From contig PBRQ01000031.1 in the NCBI GenBank assembly GCA_002725995.1, positions 1 to 45,348 of the forward strand: DNA of 45,348 nucleotides. Direction: 5' to 3'. The stretch's first letter is position 1; every line of letters begins with the position of its first letter. This stretch comes from Gammaproteobacteria bacterium (lineage in GTDB: Bacteria > Pseudomonadota > Gammaproteobacteria > Pseudomonadales > Azotimanducaceae). The notes under the pieces are model-generated. The model worked only from the letters and a program-made list of their open reading frames with translations. It had not been told where the DNA came from and ran no database searches. The position numbers and the translations under genes are program-made. This document shows, one piece after another, positions 38,883 through 45,348 of this stretch.

Positions 38883-39386
38883 ATGCCAAAACTCAGCAGT
38901 AGTGAACTCGATCAATTTTTTGTGACAAACGGCGTCATTATGAGAGTTGCCTGTGTACGACCAGATGGCAGTCCCCTTGTAACCCCTATCTGGTTTATTT
39001 CGTACAATCAGGCCATTTACTTCACACCGCGTGCGAAATCGGAATGGCTTGCCTGCCTGCGGGACGATCCACGGGTTGCGCTTTGCATTGATGAGCAGGA
39101 CCTCCCCTACCGCAAGGTTATTCTCGAAGGCAGGGCCGAGCTGCTTCATGACCTAGGTGAGGATGACCAGTGGCGTGACCTATATCGAGCCATCGCCAAA
39201 CGCTATATCCCAGAAGATGCCGCAGAAGCCTATGTACACAACACAATCGATCAGCCAAGGGCACTATTCCGCTTGAAACTCGCTGATGCGAAGGTCAAAA
39301 CCTGGCGCATGCCCATTGATGATGAACCGCAGGACGGTATCTGGGCTCAGCGCTACTATGCGCCGGGGAGTAAGTACTCGAGATAG
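38883..39386 (+). CDS. Pyridoxamine 5'-phosphate oxidase-like (FMN/F420-binding split barrel) protein
   Basis: This 167-aa protein has the split-barrel pattern: VIMRVACVRPDGSPLVTPIWFISYNQ-type strands, IYFTPRAKSEWLACLRDDPRVALCID and RKVILEGRAELL. It resembles small flavin- or F420-binding enzymes rather than the full PdxH. ATG 38883 is preceded by GGGAAG at a good distance; an upstream ATG (38796) lies before the likely -10 box. No substrate can be assigned. It ends before a hairpin-rich gap and converges on the VWA gene. Confidence 0.78.
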   Translation: MPKLSSSELDQFFVTNGVIMRVACVRPDGSPLVTPIWFISYNQAIYFTPRAKSEWLACLRDDPRVALCIDEQDLPYRKVILEGRAELLHDLGEDDQWRDLYRAIAKRYIPEDAAEAYVHNTIDQPRALFRLKLADAKVKTWRMPIDDEPQDGIWAQRYYAPGSKYSR

Positions 39387-39452
39387 CCAATCCGATCCAG
39401 GAGCTAGCTTGGGCCTGAAATTCATTCGACGAATTTCAATTGCCAGGATTGG
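39387..39452. terminator. Nested inverted repeats between convergent genes
   Basis: TGAAATTC (39416-39423) and GAATTTCA (39431-39438) form a perfect 8-bp stem with a 7-base loop. Outside it CCAATCC (39387-39393) pairs with GGATTGG (39446-39452). The element begins right after the stop codon of the split-barrel gene. There is no T tract, so it may be a bidirectional terminator or another structured element. Confidence 0.4.
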
Positions 39453-39524
39453 ATAGCCTGGTACCTGATCTGACGTGACTAGCCATACACCAGATCCCTC
39501 AATCCTTTCGGTAGGCTCATGTCC

Positions 39525-42500
39525 CTAAGCCTTGGTAGCAAGATACTTGTAAATAGTCGGCAGCCGCCTTGGCAAGGATTCAATATCGGCGATGACTTCA
39601 TAGCCGATGTCCCCACAAATTTCCTGAAGATAGTCATGCCCCTGCTTATCAACAGTAATAAGGAAGGGCACGATGCCCTCCTGCTTACTTTCAACCAGGG
39701 CCTGCTTGGTATCATGAATTGCATATTCCTGATCGCCGGCATCCTGACCATAGCCCTGATCCTGGGGCCTGCCGTCCGATATGAGCATCAGGATTCTCAC
39801 CTTCGCGGGGCAGGCCAGCAACTTGGCGTTTGCATGTCTCACCGCGGGCCCCATTCGCGTAGACCGGAGGGGGGTAATCGAATCGATTCGTTTCTTGACC
39901 GTGTCATCAAGAACCTGATCGAGTTCCTTAATGACATGGAATGACACATCATTACGGCCATGGCCTGAAAAACCGTATATGCCAAAGTCATCACCAATGG
40001 CATCGAGTGCTTCAATTGCCAGTATCATGGACTCCTTTTCCAGATCAATGATCTTCTTGCCTGAATCCTGTGCTGCGGATGCCGTCCCCGGCATGGGAGC
40101 GCTTCTACCCGGCGCTCCCTCTTCATCGATTGATTCATCGGTCGACCCTGACATATCCAGCAGGAAGGCAACCGCTACACTGCGTTCAATTTTGTCCCTG
40201 CGTGCATAAAAGCGTGCCCGTGGGCCGACCTGAGCCTTCTTGTCCACAAAAAACTGAATGGCTTTATCCAGATCAATCTCGTGCCCGTCATCCAGGTCTT
40301 TTAACGCCCGCTGAGATTCGGGACGCATCAGTTCGAACTGGCGGCGAACTTCCATAACCAACCCCGAATACTCGGCAAGGGTCTCCTCATAATATTCAAG
40401 CTCACCCGCAGCAACGTTGCGTTCACCCAACTGACACCAGTCATTCAGATAGTCGTTGGCACGAAAGTCCCACTCATCATAGGTTGACCAGCTGATTACT
40501 TCTGTCGTATCCAGCGACCCAGGGTACTCAGTGCAATCCTCATCCCCCATTTCTTCTTCCACCAGGACTGGAAAGTCAATCTCGATCTGTTCGGCAACTG
40601 AATCCAGGTCAGCATCTTCAACCTCAACTGAGTTTTCAAGCATGGACTGAATCTGCTCTTCCGTTGGCCTATCCAACGAGGATCCACTTCTAAGTGCATT
40701 GAGTGTTTGCACGAGTTCTGGCTTGAGATCTCCAAAAAATACCGGTTGAACAGGGTTTTCGTAATCAAGCTCCCGAACCCCGACAATGTCGATTGTTTCC
40801 AGCAACGTTTTAACATCCGGCTGCTGAAGCCCTTCGCGGCAATCTTCAATTGCGATCCACTCAGTCTTGATTTTGTGAGCTGGGATATTTGGGATATCCG
40901 TTGCAAGACCGTAAAGAAGAGACGCGATTTCTGCCGCATCCTGGACTGTGGCCTCCGGCCTTGCGGCGATGGCTAAACTCCCAAGGGCAGATTCAAGAAT
41001 CGGTTTCCAGGGGGCAGGCCAACGCATACTTCCAAGGTGACCAAGGGATGCACGCAGCAGGTTCTCAATAAACACCTGCCGCAGACCAAGGCCAAGCAGC
41101 TCAGGGCGCTGAGATACTTCGTGATCCTTTGCCTTGAGTGACCATTTTCTCAGACCCGGGTACTCAGCCTGAACACAACCGTCAATGCGATAATCTTCAA
41201 CCAGCGAGAATAAGCCTTCAATGAGAAGCCGATCCTGAAACTGATTGAAAAACTTCTGCATGGGCACGATAGTTGGTTCGGTATTTGCGTCTCGTCGCTG
41301 GCTAATGCCGGACTTGAGATAGGTCCCATCAACATCGTACTGAAAATCATAGGAACCAAAGGTTAGGCGGCCAGACTGATGGGCAATACAGACCTTGTAG
41401 ACCTGTAGATTACCCTCGATGTCACCAAACAGGTCGATGTAGGGCGGCACAAAAATCACCCTCCCTTCCGTTGTCGCCCTTGACCCAGACGTCCAGCCAA
41501 GGCCACGATTAACGAGATGGGAAACAGGTTGTACCAGAACCTTGTCTCCAGTCAGTGCCTGGCCATAGAAGCGAAAGAGGTTAGCTGATTTCTCGAACTC
41601 CACACGTCCGGACAAAAGAGCAAGTGCCTTGTCGGCAGTGACTGACTGAAGTCGAAAGTAAGCGTCAAGTTCTTCAATGGAATTCTGTTCGAGACCCCGA
41701 TCATCACCTGCTTTTTCGAGTCCCATCTCCAGCCACCGCCACATGAGGACCGGAGTCAGTCGTTCCCTGAGAAATGGAGCTGACAGAAGAAATTCAGCAG
41801 CCGCAGCCGGGCTGATATCGACAAGCCGCAGTGCCATCCTCGCCAGCTCACCATGTTCACTTTCATCAAACTGGCTTACGGCGAGAGATATTTCTTCAAA
41901 CCTTTCGTATGGAGCGCCTTCAGCCGCGATAGGAGAAATCAATGATAGAAAGGTTCCGGTTTCCGATGGCTGAAACCGATTGAGTTTCCCTAGCACCTGT
42001 TCGAAATAGAGCCACGCGTCAGCCCAGTTACTTTTGACAATCGCCGCTGCCAGGTCCAGAAACGGGAGATGAACATCATCATTGAGGGAGGCAAATATCT
42101 CTACCGCCTGTTTGAGGCAACTGGTTGCAAGCTCGATGGAGTGACGTGACAGCTCGGTTACTACCTGAGCCAGCACCCTAAAGGATTCCAATGATGTGGA
42201 TTCGAGAAGGCAAGGACTCAGTGCAAAGAAGGTCTTTGCAAGGGCGACAGATTTCCAGCTGTCCGTACGCATTCTCAACCCCATATCAGCCCAGCCCTTC
42301 AAACTTGAAGATGGGGCTCGACCTAAAAAGGATGGAGCGGCCTGCAGAAACGCGTTAGCTATTTCAGGTGACCGATGGGCGAGTTCCAGCGCTATATCCG
42401 CACACCCGATGAGGGTCGCAAGATCTGACACAGCGAGGATCTCTTCGCTGCTTAGAAGGTAATGGATGCTCACCTCGGGCATATCGGAGAAGGCACGGCT

Positions 42501-42662
42501 TAAGTGTCTATGCGCACCAAGCCAGGCCGAAAACTCATCCGTACCCAGGTCACCGCCAATGGCATCAGCGAACTGCTCAAAAACTGATACCAGCCCGGCA
42601 TCCAATTCCACCAACTCGTCAGCATAGCTTGCGGCAAGCTGGCGAATAGTAACGCTATTCAT
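39525..42662 (-). CDS. CbbO/NorD-type von Willebrand factor A protein, unusually long
   Basis: This 1045-aa protein ends in a VWA domain (about 830-1045) with the metal-binding MIDAS start DMSGSTDES at 836-844, [14 protein letters not shown] and [13 protein letters not shown]. This is the arrangement of CbbO and NorD, which act with a MoxR-type ATPase to activate Rubisco or nitric oxide reductase. CbbO is usually 600-800 aa, so this is longer. Residues 1 to about 330 are helical repeat-like ([37 protein letters not shown]), and a middle part is acidic ([19 protein letters not shown]). Its ATG overlaps the ATPase stop (ATGA). The likely partner is the divergent molybdoenzyme. Confidence 0.85.
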   Translation of the reverse strand: MNSVTIRQLAASYADELVELDAGLVSVFEQFADAIGGDLGTDEFSAWLGAHRHLSRAFSDMPEVSIHYLLSSEEILAVSDLATLIGCADIALELAHRSPEIANAFLQAAPSFLGRAPSSSLKGWADMGLRMRTDSWKSVALAKTFFALSPCLLESTSLESFRVLAQVVTELSRHSIELATSCLKQAVEIFASLNDDVHLPFLDLAAAIVKSNWADAWLYFEQVLGKLNRFQPSETGTFLSLISPIAAEGAPYERFEEISLAVSQFDESEHGELARMALRLVDISPAAAAEFLLSAPFLRERLTPVLMWRWLEMGLEKAGDDRGLEQNSIEELDAYFRLQSVTADKALALLSGRVEFEKSANLFRFYGQALTGDKVLVQPVSHLVNRGLGWTSGSRATTEGRVIFVPPYIDLFGDIEGNLQVYKVCIAHQSGRLTFGSYDFQYDVDGTYLKSGISQRRDANTEPTIVPMQKFFNQFQDRLLIEGLFSLVEDYRIDGCVQAEYPGLRKWSLKAKDHEVSQRPELLGLGLRQVFIENLLRASLGHLGSMRWPAPWKPILESALGSLAIAARPEATVQDAAEIASLLYGLATDIPNIPAHKIKTEWIAIEDCREGLQQPDVKTLLETIDIVGVRELDYENPVQPVFFGDLKPELVQTLNALRSGSSLDRPTEEQIQSMLENSVEVEDADLDSVAEQIEIDFPVLVEEEMGDEDCTEYPGSLDTTEVISWSTYDEWDFRANDYLNDWCQLGERNVAAGELEYYEETLAEYSGLVMEVRRQFELMRPESQRALKDLDDGHEIDLDKAIQFFVDKKAQVGPRARFYARRDKIERSVAVAFLLDMSGSTDESIDEEGAPGRSAPMPGTASAAQDSGKKIIDLEKESMILAIEALDAIGDDFGIYGFSGHGRNDVSFHVIKELDQVLDDTVKKRIDSITPLRSTRMGPAVRHANAKLLACPAKVRILMLISDGRPQDQGYGQDAGDQEYAIHDTKQALVESKQEGIVPFLITVDKQGHDYLQEICGDIGYEVIADIESLPRRLPTIYKYLATKA

Positions 42663-43513
42663 TCCTCAAAGATCGAGCACACAACTTCATTAATCGCCTG
42701 CTGAATTTCCTCATCATCTGTCAAGCTCCAGACCACGGAAGTCATGCAGGCGCGCAACGGGTGAATGCCATCCACTATCAGTTTTGCGGCATAAACAAGA
42801 AGTCTTGTCGAAACGCCCTCAGCAAGGCCATGGGATTTCAGATGTCGTACCTTTTCCCCCAGTTTGGCAAGGTCCTGCGCGATTTCCCCGTTACAGCCGG
42901 ATTCCATGCGAATAATCTCGGATTCCTGCACTCTCGTAGGGTAGTCAAACTCTATTGCAATAAATCGCTGTCGGGTTGAATGTTTCAGATCCTTAAGCAC
43001 AGACTGATAGCCAGGATTAAAGGACATTACCAGCAAAAAGCCATCTGCGGCCTGAAGCAATTCCCCACGTTTTTCTATCGGAAGCTGACGACGATGATCA
43101 GCCAGCGGGTGAATCAGGACGGTGGTATCTTTCCGGGCTTCCACTATTTCATCCAGATAACAGATTGCGCCTGTTTTCACCGCCCGGCTGAGGGGCCCTT
43201 CAATCCAGCGCGTATGCTCGCCTTCCAGCAGGTATCTGCCTACCAGATCTGATGCGGTCAGGTCCTCGTGACACGCGATGGTTACCAGGGGCACGCCTTC
43301 TTCATCCCGATCACCCACGTGGCGATGCAGTCGCCAGGACATATATTCAACGAAGCGTGTTTTTCCACATCCCGTTGGCCCCTTTATCAGGACAGGCAGA
43401 TGTTGATTGTAGGCCGATTCAAAAAGCGCAACCTCATCCGCGATGGGAAGATAAAAAGGCTCCTCAGTGATTCGAAAGTCCTCGACCTGAATCTGTGTGA
43501 AATTCTGACCCAT
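42659..43513 (-). CDS. MoxR-family AAA+ ATPase, CbbQ/NorQ type
   Basis: This 284-aa protein has Walker A GPTGCGKT at 45-52, Walker B CYLDE at 118-122, sensor Asn in MSFNPGYQ and the arginine finger region STRQRF at 179-184. The [19 protein letters not shown] stretch is typical of CbbQ/NorQ. The C-terminal CbbQ_C region ([20 protein letters not shown]) is complete. Such ATPases remodel metalloenzymes together with a VWA partner, here encoded by the next gene with a four-base overlap. No cbbLS or norBC is seen nearby; instead a molybdoenzyme lies divergently. An AT-rich TTATAC near 43534-43539 on the minus strand may be its -10 box. Confidence 0.93.
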   Translation of the reverse strand: MGQNFTQIQVEDFRITEEPFYLPIADEVALFESAYNQHLPVLIKGPTGCGKTRFVEYMSWRLHRHVGDRDEEGVPLVTIACHEDLTASDLVGRYLLEGEHTRWIEGPLSRAVKTGAICYLDEIVEARKDTTVLIHPLADHRRQLPIEKRGELLQAADGFLLVMSFNPGYQSVLKDLKHSTRQRFIAIEFDYPTRVQESEIIRMESGCNGEIAQDLAKLGEKVRHLKSHGLAEGVSTRLLVYAAKLIVDGIHPLRACMTSVVWSLTDDEEIQQAINEVVCSIFEE

Positions 43514-43642
43514 TCAATGTCCCGTTATGTGTATAATTTTGGCTTCTGCCCCCTGTGATTCTCGCTTCTGCGTCAAAATCAAGTAACACTCAGAAGCAAC
43601 GGTCACCGCTGTGAGATTATTAGGTTAATGCACAAAGGTCAG

Positions 43643-43656
43643 TTGACTTAGATCAA
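43643..43656 (+). promoter_or_regulatory. FNR/Anr/Dnr-type box
   Basis: TTGACTTAGATCAA matches the TTGAY-N4-ATCAR consensus of FNR/Anr-type oxygen or NO sensors. It is centred at 43649.5 in the divergent region between the ATPase (start 43513) and the small charged protein (start 43781). TTGGAC (43674-43679) and GAGAAT (43698-43703), 18 bp apart, would put the box near -61, a class I position. The same box could also serve the minus-strand pair. Confidence 0.65.
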
Positions 43657-43682
43657 GTACTGGTAGATTACTATTGGACGTA

Positions 43683-43695
43683 TTGGTTTGACCAA
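43683..43695. promoter_or_regulatory. Small palindrome near the predicted promoter
   Basis: TTGGT (43683-43687) and ACCAA (43691-43695) flank TTG. The dyad lies between the proposed -35 and -10 of the divergent molybdoenzyme promoter and could be an operator. The chance of a random 5-bp dyad is not small. Confidence 0.25.
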
Positions 43696-43738
43696 GAGAG
43701 AATCAGGTCATGATTTCACCTCATATACAACCAGCAAG

Positions 43739-43752
43739 GACCCATAAGGGTC
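43739..43752 (+). promoter_or_regulatory. Hairpin in the 5' leader of the small charged protein gene
   Basis: GACCC-ATAA-GGGTC is a perfect 5-bp stem with a tetraloop, 28 bases before ATG 43781, and likely part of the mRNA leader. It does not by itself resemble a known molybdenum cofactor riboswitch. Confidence 0.35.
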
Positions 43753-43780
43753 ATTACTAAAACGGAATAAAGGAAAAACT

Positions 43781-43924
43781 ATGTTTGCTATCTCTCTAAA
43801 TCTCGACCCTGACAAGCTAAAAAAAGCTGATAAGAAAAACAAAGATAATGAAAAGGATGCCAAGAAAACGACTGATACAGAGTCCAAGAAGGACACTGAT
43901 GCTGAAAAGAGTGAAGACTCCTAA
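43781..43924 (+). CDS. Small highly charged protein (47 aa) upstream of the molybdoenzyme
   Basis: ATG 43781 is preceded by AAAGGA at a good distance and opens a 47-codon frame ending at TAA 43922-43924. The protein starts MFAISLNLDPDKLKKADKK and continues almost entirely with Lys, Asp, Glu, Ser and Thr, ending EKSEDS. More than half of its residues are charged and no cysteine is present, so it is probably disordered. It lies 19 bases before the molybdoenzyme start and downstream of the FNR box, so it would be the first gene of that transcript. I know no family for it. Confidence 0.6.
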   Translation: MFAISLNLDPDKLKKADKKNKDNEKDAKKTTDTESKKDTDAEKSEDS

Positions 43925-43943
43925 GCCACAGTAATTCAGCTCT

Positions 43944-45348
43944 ATGACAACAGATGCGGACGGGATGGCACTAAGCCGTCTCGCGCCGGTTGATGCCGGC
44001 AAGCGGGTCCAAGACTTGTTGTCTACGCCTTACCAGTACCGAAACTGGGAAGATGTATACCGTGAAGAGTGGACCTGGGATAAGGTCGTACACGTATCCC
44101 ATCTGCGAACGAACTGCATATCGGCCTGTTCCCTTGATGCCTATGTAAAAGACGGCATCGTCTGGCGTGAAGAACAAAACGCCAACTATCCACAATCCTT
44201 TCCTGAAGTTCCTGATTTTAACCCCAGGGGCTGCCCTGCCGGCTGTGCCTATTCGGTGCAGATGTATGATCCAACCAGGATTCGATACCCGCTGAAACGG
44301 GTGGGTGAAAGAGGTGGCGGTCAGTGGGAACGCATCTCATGGGATCAGGCAACGGAAGAACTTGCAGACAAGCTACTCGATGTAATTACCGAATACGGAA
44401 CCGACACGATCCTGTTTGATCAGGGCACCACCAACATCGACAACGGTATCGGATCCACTATTGAAGGACACCTGTTCAACGGTGGACTTGAAGCAACATT
44501 TATCGACTCCTGGGCAGGTGTCGGAGACCTCCCGGTTGGGCTGATTCAAAGCTGGGGGACCTATATGAGTGAGGGAACCTCGGATGACTGGTTCCTGTCT
44601 GACTATATCCTCATCTGGATTGGTAACCCCAACTATACGCGTGTGACAGATGCTCATTTTATCTGGGAAGCCCGCTACCGAGGAGCCAAGGTAGTAACAA
44701 TTGCACCTGATTTCAGCCCCTCGGCAATACATGCTGACCGATGGTTGAATGTCCGCGTCGGTACTGATGCCGCTCTCGCCCTGGGTATGGTCAATGTCAT
44801 TCTCGAGGAAAACCTTGAGGATAGGGCCTACATCAAGGAGCAGACGGACCTGCCATTTCTGGTCCGCGCTGACAATGGTAACTTCCTCAGAGAAAGTGAT
44901 GTAAAGGAAGGTGGCGCCGATGACGCTTTCTACTACTGGAATGCAGTTAATGGGCGAAAGACATTAGCCAACGGGACCTGGGGATCAGATGTAATGACCC
45001 TTGAACTGGGAGATAACGAAGATCCCCAACTTGATGGTTTTCATACGGTTAAGCTGCTGAACGGGAAACAGGTCCGGGTCCGCCCGGTTTTTGAACTGCT
45101 CAAGAAACACATAAAGGATTACACCCCGGAAAAAGTAGCCGAGATCACAGGTGTTGCAGCAAAAAATATCCGCCAGGTTGCCCGTGAAATGGCAGGCGTG
45201 GAATCAGCCATGATATTTTCCTCCTGGGGCGCCTGTAAACATTACCATTCAGACCTTTTCCAACGCGGCATGGTCTACCTGATGGCACTTACTGGTAATT
45301 CCGGCGGCAAACCAGGCTGTGGTGTCAAGGTATCTACCTGGTGGCCAA
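43944..45348 (+). CDS. Type II DMSO-reductase-family molybdopterin oxidoreductase, catalytic subunit (partial)
   Basis: The frame is open for 468 codons from ATG 43944 to the window end. The N-terminus WEDVYREEWTWDKVV leads to an FS0 cluster motif: His53, Cys58, Cys62 and Cys97, with 34 residues between the last two as in NarG. VKDGIVWREEQ, NPRGCPAGCAYS and Asp195 in VGDLPVGL (aligned with the NarG Mo-ligand Asp222) place it among type II enzymes such as nitrate, selenate and chlorate reductases and dimethylsulfide or ethylbenzene dehydrogenases. DAHFIWEARYRGAKVVTIAPD supports this. There is no twin-arginine signal, so the protein should stay in the cytoplasm. Substrate is undecided. Met8 is an alternative start. 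Confidence 0.9.
   Translation, partial: MTTDADGMALSRLAPVDAGKRVQDLLSTPYQYRNWEDVYREEWTWDKVVHVSHLRTNCISACSLDAYVKDGIVWREEQNANYPQSFPEVPDFNPRGCPAGCAYSVQMYDPTRIRYPLKRVGERGGGQWERISWDQATEELADKLLDVITEYGTDTILFDQGTTNIDNGIGSTIEGHLFNGGLEATFIDSWAGVGDLPVGLIQSWGTYMSEGTSDDWFLSDYILIWIGNPNYTRVTDAHFIWEARYRGAKVVTIAPDFSPSAIHADRWLNVRVGTDAALALGMVNVILEENLEDRAYIKEQTDLPFLVRADNGNFLRESDVKEGGADDAFYYWNAVNGRKTLANGTWGSDVMTLELGDNEDPQLDGFHTVKLLNGKQVRVRPVFELLKKHIKDYTPEKVAEITGVAAKNIRQVAREMAGVESAMIFSSWGACKHYHSDLFQRGMVYLMALTGNSGGKPGCGVKVSTWWP

Noticed and set aside
42659..43513. Rubisco activase CbbQ or nitric oxide reductase activator NorQ in the strict sense
   Set aside because: No Rubisco or nitric oxide reductase genes are in the window, so only the family-level call is kept.
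43708..43896. 62-aa minus-strand frame with hydrophobic Phe/Leu/Ser-rich sequence
   Set aside because: It is the mirror of the Lys/Asp-rich 47-aa gene; that gene has a good ribosome binding site and the minus frame does not.
44373..44732. 119-aa reading frame on the minus strand
   Set aside because: It lies antisense inside the molybdoenzyme frame, which shows strong family motifs throughout.

Overview
The window reads as chromosomal DNA of a gammaproteobacterium, most likely a marine relative of the Pseudomonas/Cellvibrio/OMG groups. The gene order from base 1 to about 31,700 is close to the Pseudomonas chromosome: tRNA-Leu, purA, hisZ, hflC-hflK-hflX-hfq, miaA-mutL-amiB-tsaE-nnrD, queG, orn, a rhodanese, psd, fimX, serB, parC/parE, waaA, an FAD oxidoreductase and aldo/keto reductase pair, then hldE. 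Several genes expected in that order (rsgA, motAB, cpdA/nudF, msbA) are absent, so the backbone has been trimmed. Placement is by synteny and protein recognition only.

Layout. (1) 1-815: tRNA-Leu(CAG) and a decayed type IV pilin gene. (2) 825-13,518: a long minus-strand housekeeping run covering purine and histidine synthesis, the HflKC/HflX/Hfq group, tRNA modification, mismatch repair, cell-wall amidase and metabolite repair. (3) 13,590-23,240: mixed-strand genes for queuosine, RNA turnover, sulfur transfer, phosphatidylethanolamine synthesis, EF-P and its lysylation, a FimX-type c-di-GMP effector, serine synthesis and a YtjB-like membrane protein. (4) 23,301-28,248: topoisomerase IV (parE, parC) and a DUF1249 gene. 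(5) 28,316-38,717: lipopolysaccharide inner-core and surface glycan genes: Kdo transferase, HldE, an LpxL-type acyltransferase, and a compact four-gene unit of carbamoyltransferase, two glycosyltransferases and a methyltransferase. (6) 38,883-39,386: a small flavin-fold oxidase-family gene.

(7) 39,525-45,348 is the most interesting stretch. A minus-strand pair encodes a MoxR/CbbQ/NorQ-type AAA+ ATPase and a very long (1045 aa) CbbO/NorD-type VWA protein. Divergent from it are a 47-aa, very highly charged protein and the first 468 codons of a type II DMSO-reductase-family molybdoenzyme, which runs off the window. The divergent intergenic region holds a near-consensus FNR/Anr box. The enzyme has the NarG-like FeS and Mo-Asp signatures but no Tat signal, and its His-to-first-Cys spacing is one residue longer than in NarG. 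My main hypothesis is an oxygen-regulated cytoplasmic molybdoenzyme with a dedicated ATPase/VWA maturation or activation pair. Its substrate cannot be told from this window.

Other points worth attention are an alanine at the quinolone-resistance serine position of ParC, a serine in place of the usual His57 of Hfq, strong dyad symmetries in the parE leader, a nine-codon ORF overlapping the queG start, and a pilin gene with two inactivating lesions. No insertion sequence, CRISPR array or rRNA was seen.
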